A DNA stretch of 64,000 nucleotides from Pseudomonadota bacterium (GCA_013285465.1 CP053449.1:1053540-1117539), one strand, 5' to 3'; shown: positions 43,097 through 52,971, numbered from the stretch's first letter. Numbers and translations: made by a program. The notes: a model not told the origin generated them from the letters alone.

Positions 43097-44614
43097 TTAT
43101 TGTGCGCGGGTAATCATCGGGCGGCATTTATAGAGTTTCGCCAAATCCTCCAGCGCATCCTGAATGATATGTCCCGACAGGGCGACGGCTTTTCCACTCA
43201 GAATCAGGCGCAGGGTTTTATCGGTCAGGCGCAGTTCGGCATGTTTCAGCAGCGGTAGGACACTGCCTGTCAGCAGATGCGCCATGCGGATAGCCAGACC
43301 GATCCGGATGGCGGTATCAACTTCCGATTTTGTCAGGACGGATTGTGCGGGGGCGGTCAGCTCGGCCTGTGTTTTCTCGCTGCGCGGCGCACGGCGCAGA
43401 TAGCCGTGATAACGGACATAAACCGCCAGCGCCAGCAGGGCGCGGACACGGTGGGATAAACCGTAAAGCGGAAAGCGCATGATGCGCTCATAGGCGTTAA
43501 CGGCGCGGTGTTCTTCATGTTCATACCAGCCCAGATCACTCAGCAGACAGGCACATTCTAAAATAACCGCGATATCCTCTTTTTTCGTGTCTTGAAACAG
43601 CGGGCGCAGCCATATGGCCATATCATGGAAGGCGTCAATATTGTCAAGACGGTTGGTGCGGCGGCCGATATCTTTACAAGCGGTCAGTAGCGGGTGGCGC
43701 TGCTGTTCCGATTGCGGCAGGCGGTCGAAAATTGCGCCCTCGCGCAGACCTGTACCCGAAAACATAATATTCTGCGGCTTCAGATATTTCAGCACATAGG
43801 ACATCACCAGCGCGGCGACGGGAATATCCTTGACGCGGCGGGCGGACAGACCGGCCATGCGCTCCAGCGAAGCAGGGCTTTGCCGCGACAGCAGCGTGGT
43901 AAATTCCAGTGCCGGATTAGCGCGGATGGTGTAATGGTCCAGCACGGGGATGGTGTAATCCGTCATATGCATATGCGCCTTGCCCAGCGAGCGCCATGCG
44001 CCGCCCAAGACGTAGAAATTCTGTTTCTGTGCCGATTGCAGCAGCGGCACACCGGCCAGATGTTCCTGAATATAGCTGTGGCGTTCCTGCTCACTCTTCA
44101 GCGCCAGAATACGCAAAGCTCCGAGCGGCAGGGTGACCTGATCCAGAATGCGGTTATTTTCAACGGAGATCAGCTCCAGCGACCCGCCGCCGAAATCGCC
44201 GACGACGCCGGAGACCGCACCGAAACCGGCAATTACGCCAAGGGCGGAGAGGCGGGCCTCTTCCATGCCGCTGATGACCTGAATATCGATATTGAATTTT
44301 TCGCGTACTGTGGCGATAAATTTCGGCCCGTCCTGCGCATCACGCAGCGCGGCGGTCGCCAGCGGAATGACGGTTTTGATTTTCAGTGCTTCAAGAATGC
44401 CGGAAAAACGCGCTAGCGCATCCATCGCCTGTGCTACGCCTTCGGGATCAAGGCAGCCCGTCTGCATCATGCTGCGCCCCAGCCCACAGATCAGCCGCTC
44501 GGTATGTGTGCGCAACGGGCAGCGGAACAGCCCGTCATAAATAACAAGACGGACGGCGTTGGAGCCGATATCAATCACGGCAACGGGCAGGTTTTTTTTC
44601 GGTTTGGCGGCCAT
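43097..44614 (-). CDS. ppx: Ppx/GppA phosphatase (exopolyphosphatase)
   Basis: A 505-residue member of the actin-like Ppx/GppA family. The phosphate-1 loop reads AVIDIGSNAVRLVIYDG, the catalytic-acid region has ISGMEEARLSALG, and the second phosphate loop is VVGDFGGGSLELI. The C-terminal ~190 residues form the HD-like helical domain of longer family members. It should hydrolyse polyphosphate or pppGpp, linking phosphate stores to the stringent response. It is the last of three co-directional genes (GST, SDR, ppx). Confidence 0.9.
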   Translation of the reverse strand: MAAKPKKNLPVAVIDIGSNAVRLVIYDGLFRCPLRTHTERLICGLGRSMMQTGCLDPEGVAQAMDALARFSGILEALKIKTVIPLATAALRDAQDGPKFIATVREKFNIDIQVISGMEEARLSALGVIAGFGAVSGVVGDFGGGSLELISVENNRILDQVTLPLGALRILALKSEQERHSYIQEHLAGVPLLQSAQKQNFYVLGGAWRSLGKAHMHMTDYTIPVLDHYTIRANPALEFTTLLSRQSPASLERMAGLSARRVKDIPVAALVMSYVLKYLKPQNIMFSGTGLREGAIFDRLPQSEQQRHPLLTACKDIGRRTNRLDNIDAFHDMAIWLRPLFQDTKKEDIAVILECACLLSDLGWYEHEEHRAVNAYERIMRFPLYGLSHRVRALLALAVYVRYHGYLRRAPRSEKTQAELTAPAQSVLTKSEVDTAIRIGLAIRMAHLLTGSVLPLLKHAELRLTDKTLRLILSGKAVALSGHIIQDALEDLAKLYKCRPMITRAQ

Positions 44615-44700
44615 ATCGGAATATATATTGTTGTTTTATTATTTGCGGCAGGACGAATGCGTGACAGATTGCGAAAACATGCGTTATTTGTCAAGCGGTG

Positions 44701-45630
44701 TTAGACTTCTGCGACATCTTCTTCGGCGGCGAAGCAGGCATTCAGGCCCAGCTTGTAATCAGGATAGAGAAGCTTGACCCCCAGATCGCGTTTGATTTTT
44801 TCATTTTTAATCCGCTTATTGTCCTGATAGAAACTGCGGACAATCGGGGCAAGGTAATCAACTTCGTCATAGGGGATCAGTTCCGGCACGTCCAGCCCCA
44901 GCAATTCACAGGAATATTTGATCACTTCATGACTGGGTTCCGGATCATCATCGGCAAGGTTATAGATTTCTCCGGGCTGCGGATAAATCATGGAGGCAAA
45001 CAGCGTTTGTACAATGTCGTCAATATGGATGCGGTTAAAGACGTGGCCTTCTTTGACAATACGGCGTGCCTTTCCGGCGCGGACAACATCCAGCGTACTG
45101 CGCCCGGGGCCGTAAATACCGGCCAGACGGAAAATATGCAGTGGAAAACCGCTGTTTAAAAACAGATCATACCATTGCTGCTCGGCTTTCAGGCGTAAAG
45201 AACCGCGGCGGCTGTTCGGGCCGGGCGGTGTTTCCTCATCCACCCAGCTGCCGTTGTAATTGCCGTAAACCGATGTCGCGGAAAGATAGCCGACCCATTC
45301 CAGATTGGGCAGGGCTTCCAGTTCCTGTCCGTGCATTTCATAGGCGATATCGCCGTGTTCGGTCGGCGGAATGGACAGAATTAAGTGGGTGGTGTCTTGC
45401 AGGATGCGGTCAAGGGCGGGAAGGGGCTGTGTGGAATCGAATAAATAGGCGTTGATACCGTTTTGTCGAAGATAGGTGCGTTTTTCCAGATCGGTTGTGG
45501 TGCCGCCGATGGTCCAGTTATATTGGCGCAAAGCAATGCTGAGTGCGGCGGCGCAATAGCCGAAGCCGAAACAGAAGAGGTTTTTATCCTTTGGTAATTC
45601 TGTTGGCACGAGCCCTGTATCGTAATCCAT
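44701..45630 (-). CDS. NAD(P)-dependent SDR/epimerase-like oxidoreductase
   Basis: A 309-residue Rossmann protein related to YeeZ-type extended SDRs. The nucleotide loop is FCFGFGYCAAALS (G-x-G-x-x-A form), followed by HLILSIPPTEHGD. SATSVYGNYNGSWVDE corresponds to the active-site serine/tyrosine strand, HIFRLAGIYGPGRS to the usual R-x-x-x-I-Y-G-P, and IHIDDIVQTL to the following helix. The typical YxxxK is replaced by RLKAEQQWY, so activity is uncertain. It lies between GST and ppx genes. The substrate is unknown. Confidence 0.82.
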   Translation of the reverse strand: MDYDTGLVPTELPKDKNLFCFGFGYCAAALSIALRQYNWTIGGTTTDLEKRTYLRQNGINAYLFDSTQPLPALDRILQDTTHLILSIPPTEHGDIAYEMHGQELEALPNLEWVGYLSATSVYGNYNGSWVDEETPPGPNSRRGSLRLKAEQQWYDLFLNSGFPLHIFRLAGIYGPGRSTLDVVRAGKARRIVKEGHVFNRIHIDDIVQTLFASMIYPQPGEIYNLADDDPEPSHEVIKYSCELLGLDVPELIPYDEVDYLAPIVRSFYQDNKRIKNEKIKRDLGVKLLYPDYKLGLNACFAAEEDVAEV

Positions 45631-45650
45631 TCCCGCCGTTTCAACCCCTC

Positions 45651-46319
45651 TTAAAAATGTTCGACGCTGTAATGCTGCGGCGGTGTAAAGCCGGGAATGA
45701 TATCATTCAAAAGCGGCTTGAAACTGGGACGTGACTTCAGACGCGCATACCAGTCTTTTGCAGCCGGATGCTTGTCCCACGGCACGTCACCGATATAGTC
45801 AATTGTGGAGAGATGTGCAGCCGCCGTGATATCGGCAAGGGAGAAGAAATCCCCGGCCAGCCAGCGGTGCTTTTCGGTCAGAAAGCCGATATAGTCGAGA
45901 TGGTAGTGGATATTGGCATGACCCGCGCGGATAGACGGGCCGTGCGGTTCGCCCATTTTCAGAAACTGTTTCATCATTTTCTCGCCGACAAGGTTTTCCG
46001 TGACCTCGGCGTTGAATTTTTTATCGAACCATGCAACAAGGCGGCGCGTTTCGGCCCGTGCCAATGGGTCGCGGCCCAAAAGGTCGGTCGTGTTATAAAC
46101 TTCGTCAAGATATTCGACGATGACCTGCGAATCAGTCAGGATCGTACCGTCCGGCTCAACCAGCACAGGAACATCCCCCGCCGGATTGATCGTCAGAAAC
46201 TCCGTGCGGCGCTCCCATATCTTTTCGACTTTAAGTTCGAACTCCAAGCCTTTCTCAGCAAGTGCAATCCGCACCTTTCTCGAAAAAGGATGAAGCCACA
46301 AATGGTACAACTGTCTCAT
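45651..46319 (-). CDS. Glutathione S-transferase family protein
   Basis: A 222-residue GST. The thioredoxin-like N-domain starts MRQLYHLWLHPFSRKVRIALAEKG, with the active-site Ser of PFSRKVR, and continues to the cis-proline NPAGDVPVLV and the glutathione-binding TDSQVIVEYLDE. The helical C-domain has HRWLAGDFFSLADITAAAHL. It may conjugate glutathione to electrophiles or act as a redox chaperone. The ATG at 46319 is chosen because upstream residues are not GST-like. First gene of the GST-SDR-ppx unit. Confidence 0.88.
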   Translation of the reverse strand: MRQLYHLWLHPFSRKVRIALAEKGLEFELKVEKIWERRTEFLTINPAGDVPVLVEPDGTILTDSQVIVEYLDEVYNTTDLLGRDPLARAETRRLVAWFDKKFNAEVTENLVGEKMMKQFLKMGEPHGPSIRAGHANIHYHLDYIGFLTEKHRWLAGDFFSLADITAAAHLSTIDYIGDVPWDKHPAAKDWYARLKSRPSFKPLLNDIIPGFTPPQHYSVEHF

Positions 46320-46447
46320 GCTGATAAAAGTGTAGCGCAGCTTGCAACAGTTGCAAATAAAAAACCACAAAAACAGATTATTAAATCGTTTTTTTCGCAA
46401 AAACGGTCAGAAAGATGCTGTATTATGACAGAAGATGCCGTGCGAAT

Positions 46448-47242
46448 TTATGCGGCTTTATCATTGCCGTTTTTTTTACCGCGATTCTTAAGGCGGTCGT
46501 AAAGGGATCCGATTTTCTTTTTCGCAGTTTCTCCGGCATTTTTGATGCCTTCGGCGGCTTTGTCTTTGGTGTCTTTGGGGGCGTTGTCATCCCAAGCTTT
46601 TTTCAGCTTCAATGCGCCTGAAAAAAGCTTTGAAGCCGTGCCCTGTTCAGCAGCCGGTTTGCTGTCATTCTGGGCATCGGAGGCTTTTTTCGCGGCCTTT
46701 TCGGCAGCACGTTCCTTGCGGCGCTGTTCGGCATTGGCCTTGCGCTGTGCATTCAGTTCGCGGCCTTTTTCAACGAGATGCTTTGCCAGCAGGCGTTTGC
46801 CGAGACCTTCGCCGAATTCCTTGCCGAATTCCTGTGCCTGATCCTGTACCACCATGCCGGCGGCAACGCCGAGGCTGAGACTGACTGCGCCGCCGATCAT
46901 AGCGGTCGCCGTGCCGATTACGCCGGCGAGCCCGAGGGCGATCGGCGCGATAATGCCGCCAAGTCCAAGAACCACAGCCGCTGCGGCAAGGCCAAGGATA
47001 ACTTTGGCTTTTTTCGATGCGCCGTCCGTTTTGCGGATGGCATCGGGAAGGTTTTTCAGGATGAACTGGTCAGACGGGAATGTGTCCTGTTTGGATTCAA
47101 TCTTGCCGACTTTCAGAAGATACTGCATAACGCGGTAGGTTTCTTTTTTCTTCTTTTTGCCTTTCGCAACAGCTGCGTCACCCGCAGCTGCGGCGGGGGC
47201 GGTCTGGACATCGGTGGTTTCAACAACGGTTTCTGCGCTCAT
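46448..47242 (-). CDS. Membrane protein with basic coiled tail, hypothetical
   Basis: A 264-residue protein from the ATG at 47242 (AAGGGATGAAGAG precedes it). After an Ala-rich lead with a lysine run (KGKKKKKETYRVM) and a soluble segment come two hydrophobic, glycine-rich stretches, residues about 85-150. A long Lys/Ala/Glu-rich C-terminus follows (AQRKANAEQRRKERAAEKAAKK; KKAWDDNAPKDTKDKAAEG). It has no known family. It is 40 bases downstream of a similarly built protein, suggesting a two-component membrane complex. The C-terminus could bind DNA or ribosomes electrostatically. Confidence 0.7.
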   Translation of the reverse strand: MSAETVVETTDVQTAPAAAAGDAAVAKGKKKKKETYRVMQYLLKVGKIESKQDTFPSDQFILKNLPDAIRKTDGASKKAKVILGLAAAAVVLGLGGIIAPIALGLAGVIGTATAMIGGAVSLSLGVAAGMVVQDQAQEFGKEFGEGLGKRLLAKHLVEKGRELNAQRKANAEQRRKERAAEKAAKKASDAQNDSKPAAEQGTASKLFSGALKLKKAWDDNAPKDTKDKAAEGIKNAGETAKKKIGSLYDRLKNRGKKNGNDKAA

Positions 47243-47282
47243 CTCTTCATCCCTTACAATTAGAATCGGTAATTGGTTGTAA

Positions 47283-48329
47283 CTATAACAGCTTCCAGCG
47301 TGATTTTCCAGAACTATTCTTCTGCGCAGCCGGTGCAACGGCATTTTCATTGGCCGGTTTTTTCACAACCTTCTTCGCGGGCTTTGCGTCAGGCGCGTTT
47401 TGTTCTTTATCGGCCTTCTTCCAGAACTGGGCGCTGACCCAGCCTTTTTTCAGTTTCGCGCCGCCGGATTTGAAGCCTTCCATCACGCTGTTTTTGGCGC
47501 GGGTCAGCTTGCCGGCAGGGCTGTTGGCTTTTGCTTGTTCAAGCTTTTTCAGGCGTTTGGCTTCCTCGCGGCGTTTGCCCATATCTTTGATGCCTTCATA
47601 ACCCATATACATGGCAAAGCCGAGCGAGGCGACGGTATAGGCAAGAAACGCAACGGAAAAGAAGATCGGTGCGGCGACCAGCTCAACCGCCAGCAGCATG
47701 CCGCCGAAAATCGCGACGGTCAGGGCGGAGTTCTTCACCGTTAGCGTATCCAGAAGATTATCGCTTTCATTCATAAAGCTTTTAAAGCGGTTGACGGCGC
47801 GGGACTGGTTGACGCGTTTCACCAGCTTACTGTTAACGATGGGGCGCATCGGCCATTTTTCCGTCAACATATCCTTGAAAGCCATACGCGTTTGCGACAG
47901 GGCGATCTGATCCTTGGGGACGCCGGTGATATCATCCTTGTTGCGGCCGAATTCCGCATTGATTTTTTGGCGGGCGCGGGAAAATGTGCCGACAAGGCCG
48001 CTGGCGCCAACGGCGATGCTGAAAGCCGCGCCGACAGCCAGAACGCCGCCGAGTACAACGGCGGAGGCCAGCATAATCGCGGGCAGGGACATAATAACGG
48101 GGACCAGCAGTAATCCGGTCGTGACAACACCCATACCGCCTTTCAGCAGGAACATCTGCTTCCAGAAACGGTGGTCGCTCCATAATTCTTTGGAATAGCG
48201 CCAGACGATATTTTTGCGTTTCGGCTTGGACGGGTCGTCAGTTGCGGGATGTGCGGAAACGGATGCCGATGTAACGCCATCTTGTTTCTTCATGTCCTCT
48301 ACACTCTGCCGCTTTTGCGCCCGTGCCAT
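47283..48329 (-). CDS. Membrane protein with basic tail, hypothetical partner
   Basis: A 348-residue protein from the ATG at 48329 (GGGAG nine bases before). An N-terminal soluble part with KNIVWRYSKELWSDHRFWKQM leads to a hydrophobic pair around residues 65-110, then a charged middle, a second hydrophobic pair around 205-245, and a Lys/Ala-rich tail containing KLTRAKNSVMEGFKSGGAKLKKGW. The build is like its downstream neighbour. No family recognised; four membrane segments and a basic cytoplasmic tail are the visible facts. Confidence 0.7.
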   Translation of the reverse strand: MARAQKRQSVEDMKKQDGVTSASVSAHPATDDPSKPKRKNIVWRYSKELWSDHRFWKQMFLLKGGMGVVTTGLLLVPVIMSLPAIMLASAVVLGGVLAVGAAFSIAVGASGLVGTFSRARQKINAEFGRNKDDITGVPKDQIALSQTRMAFKDMLTEKWPMRPIVNSKLVKRVNQSRAVNRFKSFMNESDNLLDTLTVKNSALTVAIFGGMLLAVELVAAPIFFSVAFLAYTVASLGFAMYMGYEGIKDMGKRREEAKRLKKLEQAKANSPAGKLTRAKNSVMEGFKSGGAKLKKGWVSAQFWKKADKEQNAPDAKPAKKVVKKPANENAVAPAAQKNSSGKSRWKLL

Positions 48330-48620
48330 TCGCATATGCTCCCGGCTTGAAATAATAAACGATATGTTGCTTGTTTATGCAGTGTCCTGAATAACATGGA
48401 AAGATAGCATGCTGAACCGCAGGGCACAAATAACAATTACAAAAAACTTTCGAAAAGAATACAAAAAATTCGGGAATATGTAAAGGGATTTTTTGTTTAT
48501 CTGTGATTTTCTTCTGTTTTCGCCTGGTTTATGCTATGAGTTTGCAGCAATATAAAAAGCATCGCAGGCGGTGCGGCGGTTAAAGTATATGTTTCAAGGG
48601 TTTGATCCGGAAAGTTGAAA

Positions 48621-49922
48621 ATGGGCGTTTATCATTATAAAAACAGCGCGCTTCATATTGAAGATGTCGCATTATCACGCATTGCGGCGGATGTCGGGAC
48701 GCCTGTTTATTGTTATTCTGTCAAGCAATTGCGCGATAATTATCATGCGCTATCCAAGGCGCTGCAAGCGGCGATGCCGGAACAGGATTTCCTGATCGCC
48801 TATGCCTGCAAGGCAGGCAGTAATATCGCCTTGATGAAAGCGCTGGGTGATGAAGGTGCGGGGGCGGATATCGTCTCGGGCGGCGAGTTGGAACGCGCCA
48901 AGGCCGCAGGTATTCCGGCGGAAAAAATCGTTTATTCCGGTGTCGGTAAAAGCCGTGCAGAGATGGCGGCGGCGCTGGAATACGGCATTTGGCAGATCAA
49001 TGTAGAATCAGTGCCGGAGCTGGAACTGTTATCGCAAACGGCCGCAGAACTGGGAAAAACCGCGCAGATTGCCCTGCGCGTGAACCCCGATATTCATGCG
49101 GGCGGGCATGACAAAATCTCCACGGGGCGCAAGCATGATAAATTCGGTATCGATATTGAAAAAGCGCCGGAAATATATGATTACGCGGCAGGATTGCCGG
49201 GGATTGAAATTACCGGTGCGGCGATGCATATCGGCTCGCAAATTGCTGAAAACAAGCCTTTCCGTGATGCTTTCACGCGCATGGCCGCTTTAATCGCAAC
49301 ATTGCGCGCAGGCGGGCACGCCATCAGCCGCATTGATATCGGCGGCGGTTTCGGCATTACCTATAAAGATGAAAAACCGATGGATCTGGATAGCTTTGCC
49401 GCGCTGGTGAAAGAGATGATTGCGCCGCTGGGCTGCCAGATTATTCTGGAGCCGGGGCGGGCGCTGGTCGGCAATGCCGGATTGCTGCTGTCGCGGGTGC
49501 TGTATATCAAAAACTGCCCGTCTGCCGGAAAAATCGGCGCGGGCGAACGCAGCTTTGTCATTATTGATGCGGCCATGAATGATTTGATCCGCCCGACGCT
49601 GTATAACGCCTATCATCCGCTGCTGCCCGTACGCGAAGCACCGGCAGGAACGCCGGAACATGCCTATGATATCGTCGGTCCGGTCTGCGAAACGGGTGAC
49701 ACTTTCATGACAGGCGAAATATTGCCGGAAATGAAGCGCGATGATCTGGCGGCTTTTATGGTCAGCGGCGCTTATGGTGCGGTGATGTCATCCTATTATA
49801 ATACCCGCGCTTTGGTACCCGAAGTGTTGGTGAAGGGGAATGATTATGCGGTGATCCGCAAACGGCATGATGTTGCGGATATTCTGGCGATGGAGCAATT
49901 GCCGGAATGGGAGAGGTCGTAA
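48621..49922 (+). CDS. lysA: Diaminopimelate decarboxylase
   Basis: A 433-residue fold-III PLP enzyme that converts meso-diaminopimelate to lysine. The PLP-binding lysine is in LIAYACKAGSN, the glycine loop in GGGFGITY, the phosphate-contact stretch in EPGRALVG, and the catalytic cysteine in GPVCETGD. Full length. The ATG at 48621 with GGAAAG upstream is preferred to the TTG at 48615. It starts a rightward run with PAP2, DksA-type and cellulose-synthase genes. Confidence 0.95.
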   Translation: MGVYHYKNSALHIEDVALSRIAADVGTPVYCYSVKQLRDNYHALSKALQAAMPEQDFLIAYACKAGSNIALMKALGDEGAGADIVSGGELERAKAAGIPAEKIVYSGVGKSRAEMAAALEYGIWQINVESVPELELLSQTAAELGKTAQIALRVNPDIHAGGHDKISTGRKHDKFGIDIEKAPEIYDYAAGLPGIEITGAAMHIGSQIAENKPFRDAFTRMAALIATLRAGGHAISRIDIGGGFGITYKDEKPMDLDSFAALVKEMIAPLGCQIILEPGRALVGNAGLLLSRVLYIKNCPSAGKIGAGERSFVIIDAAMNDLIRPTLYNAYHPLLPVREAPAGTPEHAYDIVGPVCETGDTFMTGEILPEMKRDDLAAFMVSGAYGAVMSSYYNTRALVPEVLVKGNDYAVIRKRHDVADILAMEQLPEWERS

Positions 49923-49933
49923 GGGAGGCCGTT

Positions 49934-50698
49934 ATGCCGCATGTAAACAATACCTCAAATAAGCAAAGTGAGAACGGGATGTCTTCCGCTGTCTTCCTGC
50001 GGAAGGGCGCGTTGTTGCTCGGATGCTTCTTGCTGCTCTGCAGTGCGGGTGCCGCCATATCCGGTTTGGACATGGCGCTCAGCAGGCGTATCTATGCGGC
50101 ATTCGGCGATATGTTTCCGCGCAGCAGCTGGTGGCTGCAGGCGATATTGCATGATGCTGTGCACCGCGTTTTTATCGGCATTGTTGTCCTGATGGTGATT
50201 TTGTCTGTTGTGCCGCCTTTCTTTCGGAAAGATATCGCATGGCAGCCGAAATTGCGGCTTTTTGTGGTGAGCGGGCTGCTGTTTATCGGTCTTGACCTGT
50301 TGCTGAAATCAATGACGACCTTTCCCTGTCCGTGGAGCCTTGAAGTTTTTGGCGGCATCAAACTGCAGCCGCCGCATTACAGTGATATGTTTGCGCTGGG
50401 GCAGTACGGTCACGGGCATTGTTTTCCGGCGGGGCATTCCTCATCGGGATATTTCTGGCTGGGATGGGCCTTTATTTTTGCAGGAAACCGCCCGCGCTGG
50501 CCGCTTTATGTGCTGGCATCGCTGCCGCTGGGGCTGGTGCTGAGCGTGACGCAACTTTTGCGCGGCGCGCATTTCCTTTCGCATGAGCTGGCAACGATGG
50601 GGTTGGCCTTTATTCTGTTTTCCACGCTGCCTGTGTTGCTGTTGAAACTCTGCACATATATCAGCTTTTGCAGGGCAGGCAAGAAGGTCGCGGCTTAA
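49934..50698 (+). CDS. PAP2-family membrane phosphatase
   Basis: A 254-residue integral membrane protein with about six helices and the PAP2 phosphatase signature: a first motif around LLLKSMTTFPCPW (Lys, Pro), the central CFPAGHSSSGYFW (P-A-G-H-S), and RGAHFLSHELATMG (Arg and the catalytic His). It probably dephosphorylates lipid phosphates such as lipid A phosphate or undecaprenyl pyrophosphate. The AGGGAGG before the ATG at 49934 overlaps the lysA stop region, so both are likely co-translated. Confidence 0.87.
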   Translation: MPHVNNTSNKQSENGMSSAVFLRKGALLLGCFLLLCSAGAAISGLDMALSRRIYAAFGDMFPRSSWWLQAILHDAVHRVFIGIVVLMVILSVVPPFFRKDIAWQPKLRLFVVSGLLFIGLDLLLKSMTTFPCPWSLEVFGGIKLQPPHYSDMFALGQYGHGHCFPAGHSSSGYFWLGWAFIFAGNRPRWPLYVLASLPLGLVLSVTQLLRGAHFLSHELATMGLAFILFSTLPVLLLKLCTYISFCRAGKKVAA

Positions 50699-50715
50699 GC
50701 GCCGTTTTAAATGAT

Positions 50716-51051
50716 ATGTCAGAAATTAACACGTCATATTACAAAGAAAAGCTTCTGGCCTTGAAAAAGGAACTGGAGGAAATGGACGGGGTCAGCGCGG
50801 AGTCCCGCAAACCTGTGGAGCTTGATCAAACCATGGTCGGGCGGTTGTCACGCATGGATGCGATGCAGCAGCAAGAAATGGCGCTGGCGAATGAGCGCCG
50901 CCGCAAAATGCAAATCCGCCGCATTGAACAGGCGCTGGCGCGGATTGACAGCGGTGATTACGGCTATTGCGCATCCTGTGATGAACCCATCCCTGCAAAA
51001 CGTCTTGACCTTGAGCCGGCTATCCCGACTTGTGTCGATTGCGCGGGGTAG
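50716..51051 (+). CDS. DksA/TraR-type C4 zinc-finger protein
   Basis: A 111-residue protein with an N-terminal coiled coil (YYKEKLLALKKELEEMDGVS; MQQQEMALANERRRKMQIRRIEQALARI) and a C4 zinc finger (YCASCDEPIPAKRLDLEP then TCVDCAG). The coiled-coil tip contains the DQT-type acid-rich turn (VELDQT), as in DksA-like proteins that reach into the RNA polymerase secondary channel. It may link ppGpp to transcription. It sits nine bases before the cellulose-synthase-like gene. Confidence 0.85.
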   Translation: MSEINTSYYKEKLLALKKELEEMDGVSAESRKPVELDQTMVGRLSRMDAMQQQEMALANERRRKMQIRRIEQALARIDSGDYGYCASCDEPIPAKRLDLEPAIPTCVDCAG

Positions 51052-51060
51052 AAATTTATC

Positions 51061-52971
51061 ATGCAAAACCAGCAGGGATCAGATCGTCAAAAGCCGCCGC
51101 CGTATAAAGACAGTGCGCTGCCTGCCGGACATGTCTCCGCAGACAGCCTGCTGCGTGCGCGTAAAGTGCTGATCGGGGCGTATTTTGTGATCGCCGCGGT
51201 TTATTTTTTCTGGCGGCTGACGATTTTTAATCCGTCCTATCCGCTATATTCTTTGCTGTTTTACCTGTCCGAGCTGGTGGGCTTTGTCTGGCTGGCGATT
51301 AACCTGCTTAGCCTGCTGCGCTTTGCGCCGCGTGCATCGCCGCCCGTTAAAAAAGGGCTGGCGGTGGATGTCTATATTCCCACATATAATGAGCCCGCCA
51401 GCCTTGTGCGCCGCACCGTGATCGCGGCATTACGGATCACATACCCGCATGAGACATGGCTTTTGGATGACGGCAATCGGCCGGAAATGCGTCTTTTGGC
51501 AAAAGAGCTGGGTTGCCGTTATATCGCACGCAGTGACAATAAAGGGGCAAAGGCGGGAAATTTGAACCATGCCATGGCGCAGACGCAGGGCGAATTTATT
51601 GTGGTGTTTGATGCGGATTTCATTGCCGCGCCGGAATTTCTTGACCGGACATTGGGCTATTTCACCGACCCGAAACTGGCCTTTGTGCAAACGCCGCAGG
51701 AATTTTACAATTTTGACTCCTATCAGCATCTGGGGCATGACCGCGCACATGATCTCTGGTCGGAGCATTCCCTGTTTTTCCACGCACAGCAGCGCGGGCG
51801 TGACATGCATAATGCGGCCATGTTCTGCGGCAGCTGTGCCGTGTTACGCCGTGCGGCGCTGGATGATGTCGGCGGTTTTGCCTCCTCGACGGTGACGGAG
51901 GATATGCACACCTCGACCTTGCTGCATGCAAACGGCTGGGCATCGGTTTATCATCCGGAAACATTATCCGCAGGGCTTGCACCGCATGATGCCATCAGCT
52001 TTCAGCGTCAAAGGATACGCTGGGCGGAAGGTGCGATGCAGATTGCCCGTCAGGAGGGTCTGTTTGCCGGACGCATGAATCTGACTTTTCAGCAGCGCAT
52101 GGCGTATCTGCTGCATGTGGGGAACTATATTGAAGGGCCGCGCCACGTCTTTCTGTATATCGCCTCTGCTGTGACGCTTGTTTTCTATATCTCGCCGATA
52201 AAAGTGAGCTTTGCCGAATGGGCGGTTTTTTTCCTGCCTTTCCTGCTGGTCGGATTGCTGGCCTATAAAGAGCTTTCGCGGGGTTATACCAAGGTTATCA
52301 AGAATGAAATATTCAATATGGCGCGCTGCCCCGCATTGGTGCGCGCTTTTCCGGCGCTATTCAGCAAGAAGCATATCGATTTTAAAATCACGCCGAAAAT
52401 ACGTGAGAAACCGTCTCCTTTTCTTTTTCCGTGGTTCATGCTGGTGATTAATCTGATTGCTCTTGGCAAGGCGGGCTATGATGAATTTTTCGGCACGCCG
52501 CGCATTGACGGCTGGCCGATTATGATCATTGTCATGTGGTGCTGTCTGGGGGCATGGCTGGCCTGGAATGTGTGCAAGCTGACGCACCGCTGTAACCGTA
52601 ACCGCCGTTCTTTCAGCCGCTTTCCCGTAGAGATCGCGGTATCGCTGCAAAACGGGCAGGCATCTGTGCAGGCAGTTGTGACGGAGCTGTCCGATGCGGG
52701 GTTGAGTTTCAAGCCGCAAAATGCGCTAGAAGCGCTGCCGGAGGGGCTATGTCAGGGTGTTTTGTCGCTATGCGGTCACGATATTCCTTTTCAGGTCACT
52801 TTACGCCCTGTCAAAGCCGGGCAGAAATCCGGCGGTATTTTGTCATGGGATACGCAAAGAGCCCGTGATGATTACACATATTTTATGATGATGGACCGTA
52901 TCCGCAGGCTGGAAGAGATGAAATTCCCCGATAACCGGACCTGTATTGCGCCCTTGGCACGGTGTTTCTAA
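51061..52971 (+). CDS. bcsA: Cellulose synthase-like glycosyltransferase (GT2) with PilZ domain
   Basis: A 636-residue membrane glycosyltransferase. Family-2 motifs are intact: DDG at 136-138 (TWLLDDGNRP), DAD at 184-186 (VVFDADF), TED at 279-281, and QRIRW at 317-321 (the Q-x-x-R-W that binds the acceptor). Membrane helices frame them at 36-90 and from about 360 to 500. The C-terminus holds a PilZ domain (RRSFSRFPVEIAVSLQNG; ELSDAGLSF), so c-di-GMP should activate it. It probably makes a beta-glucan such as cellulose. A BcsS-type protein gene converges on it, overlapping by four bases. Confidence 0.87.
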   Translation: MQNQQGSDRQKPPPYKDSALPAGHVSADSLLRARKVLIGAYFVIAAVYFFWRLTIFNPSYPLYSLLFYLSELVGFVWLAINLLSLLRFAPRASPPVKKGLAVDVYIPTYNEPASLVRRTVIAALRITYPHETWLLDDGNRPEMRLLAKELGCRYIARSDNKGAKAGNLNHAMAQTQGEFIVVFDADFIAAPEFLDRTLGYFTDPKLAFVQTPQEFYNFDSYQHLGHDRAHDLWSEHSLFFHAQQRGRDMHNAAMFCGSCAVLRRAALDDVGGFASSTVTEDMHTSTLLHANGWASVYHPETLSAGLAPHDAISFQRQRIRWAEGAMQIARQEGLFAGRMNLTFQQRMAYLLHVGNYIEGPRHVFLYIASAVTLVFYISPIKVSFAEWAVFFLPFLLVGLLAYKELSRGYTKVIKNEIFNMARCPALVRAFPALFSKKHIDFKITPKIREKPSPFLFPWFMLVINLIALGKAGYDEFFGTPRIDGWPIMIIVMWCCLGAWLAWNVCKLTHRCNRNRRSFSRFPVEIAVSLQNGQASVQAVVTELSDAGLSFKPQNALEALPEGLCQGVLSLCGHDIPFQVTLRPVKAGQKSGGILSWDTQRARDDYTYFMMMDRIRRLEEMKFPDNRTCIAPLARCF

